Of a DNA stretch of 33,143 nucleotides, positions 1-7,697 are shown piece by piece. The stretch's first letter is position 1. Every line of letters begins with the position of its first letter. This DNA is from JBEKYD01 sp049509915. GTDB lineage: Bacteria; Acidobacteriota; Terriglobia; Bryobacterales; Bryobacteraceae. Position numbers and translations under genes: made by a program. The notes below the pieces were generated by a model that saw only the letters and a list, made by a program, of their open reading frames with translations, had not been told where the DNA came from and searched no databases. The stretch spans positions 1 to 33,143 of the forward strand of contig JBEKZL010000183.1 of the NCBI GenBank assembly GCA_049509915.1, read 5' to 3'.

Positions 1-1
1 T

Positions 2-685
2 CAGGCCGACGGCGTGGGGGAAATCTACGCGGCCGCGCTTTCCGACGCGGACGTCAACGTGGCGATCACGGCGGTGGAGAATCTGGGCCGGCTACGGGCG
101 ATGGAATTCCGCAACCGGATCGAGGATCTGCTCCAGGCCGATGTGCACCCGATGCTGATCGGCGCCTGCCTGGAAGCCCTGGTTGGGATTGGCCATGAAT
201 CCTCGTTAGGGGCCATCCGGCGCTGTTTCCCGGATTTGGCGGCGCTGCCGGACTTCCTGCTGGCGTCTTGCCTGAAAGCGAATGCGGCGTTGGGATCGGC
301 CAGGGAGTTCGCCGAAGTGGCGAGCTTGTTGCCTGTGCGCGGCCCTCACCTTCGCCCCGCGATTCTGAGCGCGCTGCTGGCGATCGGCTCGCGTGGTTCG
401 CTACCCGACCCGGGCGCGGATTTGCTCCCGGCTTTACGGGCGGTGGTCAACGATGGAGATCCGGATTTGTGCCGCTATCAGGCGGTGCGGGTGTTGGGCT
501 TCTGGGCCGCTCGCGACGACATATACGAGTTCCTCCTCTCCTGCCTGTCCAGCACGGAGCGGTTGGTTCGCCTGGGGGCGGTGGAAACCCTTCGGGAGAG
601 CGGGCGGCCGGGGCTGGAGCCGGTCCTCGCCGCGCGTGCCCGCGAAGAATCCGATGAGGAGGTCTTGCAGGCCCTGAGCTGCTAA
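2..685 (+). CDS. HEAT-repeat protein, 5'-truncated by window edge
   Basis: The frame is open from the first complete codon, so the true start lies upstream; a GTG at 14 is only the first possible start inside the window. The visible 228 or so residues are a succession of short helical repeats with the HEAT/PBS-lyase pattern (for example DADVNVAITAVENLGRL near the start and STERLVRLGAVETLRESG near the end), spaced by roughly 30-40 residues. Such repeats form an alpha-solenoid used for protein-protein contacts; no catalytic motif is seen. It ends 10 bases before the cheR start and is on the same strand, so it is probably part of the chemosensory operon and may be a scaffold for it. That role is inference from context. 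The fold call is fairly secure, the function is not known. Confidence 0.75.
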   Translation, partial: QADGVGEIYAAALSDADVNVAITAVENLGRLRAMEFRNRIEDLLQADVHPMLIGACLEALVGIGHESSLGAIRRCFPDLAALPDFLLASCLKANAALGSAREFAEVASLLPVRGPHLRPAILSALLAIGSRGSLPDPGADLLPALRAVVNDGDPDLCRYQAVRVLGFWAARDDIYEFLLSCLSSTERLVRLGAVETLRESGRPGLEPVLAARAREESDEEVLQALSC

Positions 686-695
686 CCGGAAACCT

Positions 696-1422
696 ATGCC
701 AGACCTCACTGTCGAACAATTTCAGAGCCTGAGCCAGGTCATCTACCAGAAGCTGGGATTGCATTTCGACGACAAGAAAATCTATTTTCTGAAAACCCGG
801 GTTGCCAAGCGCATGGCGGCATTAGGCCTGGCTGACCCCAAGGAGTATCTGTTCCTGGTCAGGTATGCCGACCCGCAGGGCCTGGAGATGCAGGCGCTCG
901 CCAACCTGGTCACCACCAACGAGACTTACATGTTCCGCGAGTACGAACAGTTGCAGGCATTCGCCAATGATCGTGCAAGAGGTTTTCCCGCAGGCTCAGT
1001 CCTGGGACTGCGGGATCACGGCGACCGATATCGACGAGAACATGCTGCGAAAAACGGCCGCGGCGCGCTACGGAAGCCGGTCGGTCAACGACGTACCCGA
1101 CGAATATCGGGCGAAGTATCTGATTGAGGATGGCGGCGAGTACGTGGTGCGGCGGCGGACCGCCTCGCTGGTCGAAACGGTTCATCTGAACCTGCACGAC
1201 CGGATGGCGATGCGGGCGATGCGGGGCTTCGATTTCATCTTCTGCCGGAACGTGCTGATTTATTTCGACGACCTTTCGCGAAAGGCGGTTGTCGATCACT
1301 TTTATAACGCCCTGAACCGGGGAGGCTACGTCTTCCTGGGGCATTCGGAATCGATAGGACGCGTGACGACGGCTTTCAAGCTGAAGCGGTTTGAGGACCA
1401 CCTGGTCTATGGCAAGGAATAG
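696..1422 (+). pseudogene. cheR: CheR-type MCP methyltransferase, internal deletion plus frameshift
   Basis: CheR transfers methyl groups from S-adenosylmethionine to glutamates of chemoreceptors. The N-terminal all-helical CheR domain reads normally from ATG 696 through the family motif TNETYMFREYEQLQAF (about residues 70-88). Near 962-972 the frame is lost and coding resumes in the next frame with IVQEVFPQAQ, then ITATDIDENML, the RSVNDVP region, FIFCRNVLIYF and GHSESIG, ending at the TAG at 1420-1422. Between the two parts a normal CheR has about 30-40 residues that include SAM motif I (WSAGCSTGEEPY-like); these are absent from both frames. The total length (727 bases) is not a multiple of three. 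So this is an out-of-frame deletion of roughly 100 bases, not a single-base slip. As written, no active methyltransferase can be made. Either the gene is dead or the assembly has lost sequence here. Confidence 0.85.
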
Positions 1423-1804
1423 CGCTGTGGAAACGAGAAAAACGATCTTAATCGTCGACGACTCGGAATTTGTCAGGAACTACCACTCCTACATATTGGA
1501 ACAGGCTCATTTTCGGGTGATCACCGCGGTCGACGGCTGCGACGGACTGGAGCAGCTCTACACCAACGCCTGCGACATGGTGCTCACCGACATCAATATG
1601 TGCAACATGGACGGCTATGAGTTCATCCGGCGGGTGCGCGCCGAAGGAAAGTACAACTCCCTGCCGATCATCATCGTATCCACGGAAAGCGAAGCCCGGG
1701 ACAAGATGAAGGGATTCGAAGCGGGGGCGAACCTTTACCTTGTCAAGCCCAGCTCTCCGGGAACGATGATCGAGAACATTCGCCTGCTTCTGGCCGGCAG
1801 GTGA
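1409..1804 (+). CDS. Single-domain response regulator (CheY-like)
   Basis: A stand-alone receiver domain of 131 residues with no output domain. The conserved set is complete: acidic pair D17/D18 (ILIVDDSEF), phospho-acceptor D61 (VLTDINM), S91/T92 (IIVSTES) and K113 (LVKP). It should be phosphorylated by the CheA encoded downstream and relay the signal by protein contact. The ATG at 1409 was chosen because the alternatives are a TTG deep inside cheR (1391) and a GTG at 1427; a GAGG lies about 12 bases upstream. The gene overlaps the 3' end of cheR by 14 bases, which fits an operon with translational coupling. Which partner it acts on (motor, pilus or enzyme) cannot be read from sequence. Confidence 0.9.
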   Translation: MARNSAVETRKTILIVDDSEFVRNYHSYILEQAHFRVITAVDGCDGLEQLYTNACDMVLTDINMCNMDGYEFIRRVRAEGKYNSLPIIIVSTESEARDKMKGFEAGANLYLVKPSSPGTMIENIRLLLAGR

Positions 1805-1828
1805 GGCCGCGGGGGAGAGGGAAACCAA

Positions 1829-2128
1829 ATGCCGTTTACTATCACTGGGACGCCGGGCGGACAAGTTCTCAAGCTAGCGGGCCAGGTCACGATCCAGGAC
1901 GCCCAACGCCTGGCAACCGCGCTGCGGGAAGAGCTGGAAGACGGCGCGCCGCTGGCGGTGGATACCGAAGCCCTGGAGGACATCGACACCTGCGTCCTGC
2001 AACTGCTGTACGCGTTGCGCAAGGCGGCGCCGGCCGTTTCGTTCGATCGTCCGTCGGATGTCTTCCTCGGCGCTGTGGACCGCTGCGGCCTGCGCCGGGA
2101 ATTGCTCAATGCACGGGAGGGCGCGTGA
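1829..2128 (+). CDS. STAS-domain protein in chemosensory locus
   Basis: A 99-residue protein that is all STAS domain (the fold of anti-sigma-factor antagonists such as SpoIIAA and of MlaB). The pattern is an N-terminal beta-strand pair (FTITGTPGGQVLKLAGQVTI), a helix with DAQRLATALREELE, the strand LAVDTEALEDIDT, and a helix starting CVLQLL. T54 lies where SpoIIAA carries its phosphorylated serine, so regulation by phosphorylation is possible but unproven. The ATG at 1829 follows a purine-rich GGGGGAGAGGGAAACC. Its stop overlaps the next start as GTGA, so it is translationally coupled to the second receiver. STAS proteins occur in some chemosensory clusters; the partner here is unknown, and it may sit between CheA signalling and a non-motility output. 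Confidence 0.75.
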   Translation: MPFTITGTPGGQVLKLAGQVTIQDAQRLATALREELEDGAPLAVDTEALEDIDTCVLQLLYALRKAAPAVSFDRPSDVFLGAVDRCGLRRELLNAREGA

Positions 2129-2489
2129 AAACGGTGATGGTGGTGGACGATTCGTCGAGCCTTCGCCTGATGGTGTGCACAGTGCTGCGGGGCGGCGGCT
2201 ACGCGACGGTGGAGGCGGCGGACGGCGTGGACGCGTTGGCCAAGCTGGCCGGCCAGGAGATATCGGCCTCTTCCTGTCGGACATCAACATGCCGCGGATG
2301 GACGGAATCGAGCTCACCCGCCGGATTCGCGCACTGCCGGACCACCGCTTCGTGCCCATCGTGATGCTGACCACCGAATCGCACCCGGAGAAGAAACAGG
2401 AAGGCAAGGCGGCGGGGGCGACGGCCTGGATCGTGAAACCGTTCACCCCGGACGGGCTTTTGGCGGTAGTCAAGAAAGTGGTGCGCTGA
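2125..2489 (+). pseudogene. CheY-like receiver with a 2-base frameshift
   Basis: The GTG at 2125 starts a receiver domain that reads TVMVVDDSSSLRLM (acidic pair D8/D9) to LAGQEI, then leaves frame at about 2260-2263. The continuation in another frame is LFLSDINMPRMDGIEL, with the phospho-acceptor Asp (D52 if repaired), VMLTTES and WIVKPFTPDG, ending at 2489. The bases GAGATATCGG contain an AT doublet twice; removing one AT restores a continuous 120-residue receiver with all conserved residues. The 365-base length fits a net +2. The start overlaps the STAS stop, so the gene belongs to the operon. A dinucleotide duplication is as likely to be a sequence error as a real mutation; if real, the product would end early and lack its phosphorylation site. 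Confidence 0.8.
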
Positions 2490-2529
2490 CGGCCGGCGTG
2501 GGAGCCGGCTTCGAAGCGGGAAAATAACC

Positions 2530-5298
2530 ATGTCGACAGACGTCATCGGGCAAATGCGGGGCGCGTTCCGGGCCGAGGCTCTGGACCTGCTGATCGAACT
2601 CGACTCCGCCCTCCTGGCTCTGGAAGCGCAGTCGGGCGACGCAACCCTGGTCCACCGGGTATTCCGGGCCATTCACACCATCAAGGGTTCGGGCGCGACG
2701 GCCGGTTTCGCGCACCTGACCAGGTTCGTTCACAAGATGGAAGAGGCCTTCGACCTGGCGCGGGAAGGCCGGCTGGCGTTGACGCCGGAGCTGATCGATT
2801 GCGGACTGGATGCCTGCGACATCATCCGGCTGTTGCTTGAAGACGGGGCGGAAGAAGGGGAGGTTCCGGGAGAGGCGGAGGTCAGCGGCGCGGTGGCGCG
2901 GTTGCTGCCGGCGCCCGCGAGTGGGGACGGGGCGCGGATCGAGGAACCCAAACCGGCGGGAAAGGTTCGAGCAGCTTTCGAGATCGTTTTCAAGCCGAAC
3001 CGCGAGGTGTTTTATTCCGGCGCGGACCCGGTCACGCTGCTCGACGATTTGCGGGAACTGGGGCAAGCGCACGTCACGGCGCACGCTGACCAGGTGCCGC
3101 CGCTGGCGGCGCTGGAGGCGGAGCACTGCTATCTGTGGTGGGAGATCCTGCTGGTCACCGACCGCGACCGCGCGGCCGTCCAGGACGTGTTCGTTTTCGT
3201 GGCGGACGAGAGCGAGATCCGCATCCGGCTGCTCGACGAGCAGGCCGAGTCGGTGGCCCTGCTCGGGTCGGTGCCGGCGGAGGCGTTCGGGCTGTTCGTG
3301 GCGGAGTGCGAGGACCTTCTGGAGGGAATCGAAAGGGACGCGCTGGCGCTCGAGGAAGACTACGCGGCCAACGACGGCCTGAACTCCCTGTTTCGGGGAG
3401 TACACAGCGTTAAGGGCAATGCGGGCCTGCTGTTGGGGCACTTCGAGGGCGCCGCTCTGGGCGACAGTCACCCGCTGCGGCTGCTGGTGCGGGTGGCCCA
3501 CGCGCTCGAGACGCTTCTCGATCCGTGCCGGGAAGCGGCCGCCGGACCGGTGCCGGAAGCGATCATCCAGACCGCTCTGGAGACTTGCGACGCACTTCGC
3601 TGCCTGTTGGGAAGGCTCACGCACAACGGCGCGGGTGGCCCGGTGTCGCCGGAACTGTTGGAGAGGCTGGGAGTCGGGACCGAGGGCGCAGCTGGCGGCG
3701 GTGAAGGCGCGCGGGAGGCGGCGTTTCGCAACACCACCTCGCAGTGCGTTGAGATGATCGCGGTTTGTCTGCGGCGCATGGAGGACGGCGGAGCGCCCAA
3801 CCCAGGCGTTCTCCAAACCTATTTGCGTGGTCTGCAGACGTGGTCGGCGGCGGCCCAGTACCGGGACTGCCCGGAATTGGAAGAACCGTTGGCGCAACAA
3901 CTTCTGATTCTGGACGCCGCAGTGAGGACCGGGATGGCATTGAGCGGTGAAGAGCGCGCCGCGCTGGCCAGCGCCTTCCGGGTTGCCCGGTCGGTTCTGG
4001 ACGGCGGCCAACCGGACGCCGGCGGGACCGAGGCCGCCGCACCTGGCAAGCCCGCCGGTCCCGCCCAAGCCGCGGTGAAAGCGCCGGGAGATCGGGCGGG
4101 CGCTCCGGCCTCGCCCTCGACGATTCGAATCGAACAGAACAAGCTGGACCGCCTGATGAGGGTCGTCGGCGAGCTGCTGGTCGCCCGCGGAGCTTTCCCG
4201 CTGCTGGCGCAGAAGCTGAACGACGGCGCCCGGGGAGCGGGGATGGTGAAGGAGATGCGGGATGCGGGCGCCAACATCTCGCGCATTGCCGACGAGCTGC
4301 AGGCCAGCGTCATGTCGATCCGGATGCTGCCGGTCAAGACCGTATTCCAGAAGTTCCCGCGCCTGGTGCGGGACCTGGCGCGGTCGCTCGGCAAAGAAGT
4401 GCGGCTGGTCATCGAGGGCGAGGGAATCGAGCTGGACAAGACCATCCTGGAGCAGATCGGCGATCCCCTGGTTCACGTGATCCGCAACGCCGTCGATCAT
4501 GGGATTGAATCGCCCGGGGAACGTCGCGCAAAAGGAAAGGATGGGTCCGGGCAATTGACCTTGCGGGCGGTGCACGAGGCCGGCGGCGTGGCGCTTGAAA
4601 TCGCCGACGACGGGCGTGGGCTCGACGCCGCGGTGTTGAAGCGGAAGGCCGTGGAAAAGGGATTGGTGACGGCGGAAGCGGCGGCCGGGATGAGCGAGGA
4701 GGGCGCGTTTCAACTGGTGTTTCTGCCGGGGTTTTCGACGGCGGCGAAGGTAACCGAGGTTTCCGGCCGGGGAGTGGGGATGGATGTCGTCCGCAGCAAC
4801 GTCCGCAACCTGCAAGGGACCGTCGAAATTCGTTCGAAGCTCGGCCGCGGCACGACCTTACTGATCAGGCTGCCCACCAGTTTGATGATTTCCAAGGGCA
4901 TCCTGCTCGAAGCGGGCGCCCAGGAGTATATCCTGCCGCTCGGCAACATTCGCGACATGGTGAAGGTGCGGGCCGAAGAGGCGCACGCCTACCGCGGTCT
5001 CACCCTGGCGCAGGTTCGGGGAAACATTTACTCGATCTTCAGCCTGGCGGAACTGCTCGGTCTGGTACCGGCCAAAACGGCGGAACTCTCGGTGGCAATC
5101 GTCGAAGCCGGCACGGTGAAATACGGACTTGTGGTCGATAAGTTTCTCAGCGAGGTCGAAGTGCTGGTGAAACCACTGACCGGCGGTTTGGAGCAATGCA
5201 AGGAGTTTCAGGGCGCAGCCATCATGGGAGACGGACGAGTGGTACTCGTCCTGAATGCGCTGGAGTGTCACAGCCTGGATCGAACCGTATGCTCGTAG
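2530..5298 (+). CDS. cheA: Chemotaxis histidine kinase CheA with two Hpt domains
   Basis: A 922-residue CheA. Domain order: Hpt 1 (residues 1-110, phosphorylatable H49 in IHTIKGSG); a response-regulator-binding-like segment (about 150-240); Hpt 2 (about 255-370, H292 in VHSVKGNAG); a poorly conserved linker with proline/alanine-rich stretches (about 385-525); the dimerisation helices beginning IRIEQNKLDRLMRVVGELL (about 530-600); the HATPase domain with N-box HVIRNAVDHGIE (H649, N653), G1 box ADDGRGLD (D693/D694) and the G2 region SGRGVGMDVV; and a C-terminal CheW-like coupling domain (about 785-918). All catalytic boxes are intact. It should autophosphorylate and phosphorylate the two receivers upstream. 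The next gene's start overlaps its stop codon, so the kinase and its MCP-like partner are probably made together. No separate CheW is seen here. Confidence 0.95.
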   Translation: MSTDVIGQMRGAFRAEALDLLIELDSALLALEAQSGDATLVHRVFRAIHTIKGSGATAGFAHLTRFVHKMEEAFDLAREGRLALTPELIDCGLDACDIIRLLLEDGAEEGEVPGEAEVSGAVARLLPAPASGDGARIEEPKPAGKVRAAFEIVFKPNREVFYSGADPVTLLDDLRELGQAHVTAHADQVPPLAALEAEHCYLWWEILLVTDRDRAAVQDVFVFVADESEIRIRLLDEQAESVALLGSVPAEAFGLFVAECEDLLEGIERDALALEEDYAANDGLNSLFRGVHSVKGNAGLLLGHFEGAALGDSHPLRLLVRVAHALETLLDPCREAAAGPVPEAIIQTALETCDALRCLLGRLTHNGAGGPVSPELLERLGVGTEGAAGGGEGAREAAFRNTTSQCVEMIAVCLRRMEDGGAPNPGVLQTYLRGLQTWSAAAQYRDCPELEEPLAQQLLILDAAVRTGMALSGEERAALASAFRVARSVLDGGQPDAGGTEAAAPGKPAGPAQAAVKAPGDRAGAPASPSTIRIEQNKLDRLMRVVGELLVARGAFPLLAQKLNDGARGAGMVKEMRDAGANISRIADELQASVMSIRMLPVKTVFQKFPRLVRDLARSLGKEVRLVIEGEGIELDKTILEQIGDPLVHVIRNAVDHGIESPGERRAKGKDGSGQLTLRAVHEAGGVALEIADDGRGLDAAVLKRKAVEKGLVTAEAAAGMSEEGAFQLVFLPGFSTAAKVTEVSGRGVGMDVVRSNVRNLQGTVEIRSKLGRGTTLLIRLPTSLMISKGILLEAGAQEYILPLGNIRDMVKVRAEEAHAYRGLTLAQVRGNIYSIFSLAELLGLVPAKTAELSVAIVEAGTVKYGLVVDKFLSEVEVLVKPLTGGLEQCKEFQGAAIMGDGRVVLVLNALECHSLDRTVCS

Positions 5299-7112
5299 GC
5301 GGCCAACTCGCGTCCCAGGCTGTAGCTCCACCGCCTGGGACGGGGCTCTTCGGCTGGCGGCGGACGTTCCGCCGGATGGTGGGCGTGAAAGGGGTGGAGG
5401 CGAAGGACTGGGTGGAAGCGCTCGAACGGGTGATTGCGGATCTTGACCTTTTGAACCGCAACACCGAGCAGGATTTCCTGACAATCGGAGGAAAACTGTC
5501 CGAGTTTACCGAGGCGGTGAACCTGATTTCCGCGGGTTTACAGGCCTTGGCCAAGATGATGTCGGAGGAACAAGGCCTACGCGCATCGCAAGCTCTGGCG
5601 TCGATTCTCGACCGTTTTACAAAGCTACGGGCGAGTGCCGAAGAGAGCAACGGCTTGCTGGACTCGATGCTGCGGGAGGCAGGCCAGGTAAAGCGGACGC
5701 TTTCGGAATTCAAAGGGGCGGTTTCCACCTTCACGACGCTCGGAGTGCTGATCCAGATCGAGACTGCGCGGCTGGGCGCGGCGGGCGCCGACTTCGGCGC
5801 CCTGGCCGACGATGCCAACGCGCTGTCGCGTACCGTGCAGGAGCGGGTCGAGAACGCTCTGGAGACCGCACGCCAGCTGATTCCGCCCATCGAAAGCGCC
5901 CTGGTTCGCTCCGCCGCGTTCGAAAAACGGCAAGCGATCGACCTGCCCTCGATGATTACCGGCGTGCTGGCTCAGCTTGCCTCGTTCACCGAGATGCAGC
6001 AGCGGGCGCATCAGTCGTCGGTTCGAATGCGATCCCGTTACGAGGCCATATCGGAAGCCTTTAAGAAGCTGACCGTATCCATACAATTCCACGACATTAC
6101 GCGGCAGCAGGTGGAGCACGCGATCGAGATCCTGCGGCGCCTCTCGTCCCATTCCCCTGGACAGGACGGCGGTGCGACGGTTCTGACGCTGCAATCCTCG
6201 CAGCTCGCCGATGCCGGCGAGAAGTTCGCCGCCGCGACAGCCGCGATTGCGCGCAGCCTGGACGAGATTGGGGCGCACGTGCTGGAGATGGCGGAGGAGA
6301 GCCGGAACCTGTCCGGCTTTTCCGAGGGCGAGCAGAACTCGTTCTTTCTGCGGATGGAACAGGCGTGTTCCGCCATACTGGCCGGACTGGTCAACTGCGA
6401 CGACGCGGAGACGGCCAACGAGAGCACCCACAAGGTCCTGGCGGAGACAATCGGGCGGATGCGAGAGGCGATTGAGATGATCCAGGCGGTCGAGATCCAA
6501 ATGGAGCGATTGGCGCTGAACGCCAGCATCCGGGCAGCGCACCTGGGCAGGCAGGGAGACGCCCTCGGCGTACTCGCCGGTACGATGCAGCAACTGGCAC
6601 TCGATTCCGGGGGCCGCTCCGAATCCCTTCTGCGGTCGCTAGGCTCGATGAGCCAGGCAGGTACACGCCTGGCCGCGGGGGGCGTCATGGAGGACTCGAA
6701 CCAACTGGAGGAGGCGGCGCGAGTGACGGTCGGCGAGTTGCACTCGTCGAGCGAGCGCAGTTTCGCCCAGATCGCCCAGATCACGGCGCGCAGCACCTGC
6801 CTCCGCGAAGACCTAAGCGCCACGCGCGACAGCTTCTCGGTAGGGTCGGTCTTTGCCGAGGCGATCGAGCGCGCACGGCGGATGATCGGGGAGATCGCAA
6901 GGCAAACCCAGCCGGCGTCTCCGCTACCCGGCAGCCAAGCGGCGGAACAGGACTTAGACCATTTCGCGGGGCATTACACTATGCAGGCGGAGCGCGACGT
7001 ACATGACGCCGTCAGGGCCGCGGCCGGAGGGACCCCGGCGGCCGGGCCGGGCGAGGAGGCGGCGCTCCCCGCACAAGCGGACGAACTGGGGGAGAATGTA
7101 GAGTTTTTTTAG
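5289..7112 (+). CDS. Soluble MCP-like chemosensory coiled-coil protein with CheZ-like motif
   Basis: About 607 residues, almost entirely predicted helix, with no transmembrane segment or signal peptide, so a cytoplasmic product. Two stretches resemble the hairpin tip of MCP signalling domains (family pattern LLALNAAIEAARAGE-GFAVVADEVRKLA): LGVLIQIETARLGAAGADF followed by GALADDANALS (about residues 151-182), and a clearer one at about 405-440 beginning MERLALNASIRAAHLGRQGD. Between them, at about 266-274, is SIQFHDITRQQVEHAIEIL, whose D269 and Q273 have the spacing of the catalytic Asp and Gln of CheZ (QDFQDLTGQ). ATG 5289 overlaps the cheA stop by 10 bases; an internal ATG at 5376 is possible, since the first 30 residues look poorly structured. 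It is best read as the receptor/scaffold of this CheA. Phosphatase function is inference. Confidence 0.75.
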   Translation: MLVGGQLASQAVAPPPGTGLFGWRRTFRRMVGVKGVEAKDWVEALERVIADLDLLNRNTEQDFLTIGGKLSEFTEAVNLISAGLQALAKMMSEEQGLRASQALASILDRFTKLRASAEESNGLLDSMLREAGQVKRTLSEFKGAVSTFTTLGVLIQIETARLGAAGADFGALADDANALSRTVQERVENALETARQLIPPIESALVRSAAFEKRQAIDLPSMITGVLAQLASFTEMQQRAHQSSVRMRSRYEAISEAFKKLTVSIQFHDITRQQVEHAIEILRRLSSHSPGQDGGATVLTLQSSQLADAGEKFAAATAAIARSLDEIGAHVLEMAEESRNLSGFSEGEQNSFFLRMEQACSAILAGLVNCDDAETANESTHKVLAETIGRMREAIEMIQAVEIQMERLALNASIRAAHLGRQGDALGVLAGTMQQLALDSGGRSESLLRSLGSMSQAGTRLAAGGVMEDSNQLEEAARVTVGELHSSSERSFAQIAQITARSTCLREDLSATRDSFSVGSVFAEAIERARRMIGEIARQTQPASPLPGSQAAEQDLDHFAGHYTMQAERDVHDAVRAAAGGTPAAGPGEEAALPAQADELGENVEFF

Positions 7113-7130
7113 GATGTAGGGGTCTTGCAT

Positions 7131-7599
7131 ATGCCAGCCGTCCCAGCGAAGATCGTAGAGTGGACCCCGGAGTACGCGGTCGACGCCGCGGAAATCGATC
7201 GGGAGCACCAGGGTTGGTTCGAAGCCGTGAATCGCCTCCACCGGGCGATGTTGGAGGGGAAAGGGGCGGAAGTTCTAGGGGTGCTTCTCACGGCAGCGAC
7301 CCAATATACCTCTGTTCATTTTGCCCACGAAGAGCGGCTGATGGCCGTCAGTCGGCGACCCGGAGTTGCGGGCGCACGTGGAGAAGCACGATAAGTTACG
7401 GCGCCAGGCACGGGAGTTTAGGGAACGCTTCGATCGCGGAGAGGTGACCATGACGATCGAGTTCACGCTGTTCCTCTCGGCGTGGATCAGGAGGCATGTC
7501 ATGACAATCGACCGCCGGTTGGGCCAGTATTTGACTACGCGGCAACCGAATCCGGCCCCCAGCGGTTCCATCGGGATACGCGATCCGCGGGTTCCGTGA
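7131..7599 (+). pseudogene. Bacteriohemerythrin with a frameshift
   Basis: A di-iron, O2-binding hemerythrin-fold protein. Frame 1 from ATG 7131 (AGGGGT just upstream) gives the typical start VEWTPEYAVDAAEIDREH, with ligand H26, and HFAHEERLM, with ligands H63 and E67. Coding then shifts near 7345-7357 and continues in the +1 frame with PELRAHVEKHDKL (two His four apart) and WIRRHVMTID (His and Asp five apart). Together the frames hold every expected iron ligand, so the family call is firm. The 469-base length fits one extra base; dropping one C in AGTCGGCGAC gives a smooth MAVSGDPELRAH. The gene follows the MCP-like gene by 18 bases and probably belongs to the same transcript, suggesting an O2-linked input. 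Sequence error is a serious alternative to pseudogenisation. Confidence 0.8.
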
Positions 7600-7697
7600 C
7601 GAGCCGGGCAGGAACGCTTCCATTGGCCGCGGCCCGGCAGGCGCCAGCCCGCGCGCTTGCGCTGCCGCCGGTATTCCCTTATCGTGGGTATTCGTCT

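Noticed and set aside
2470..4815. A 781-codon open frame antisense to cheA
   Set aside because: No domain pattern and a His/Arg/Gln-rich composition typical of a shadow frame; cheA is complete on the other strand.
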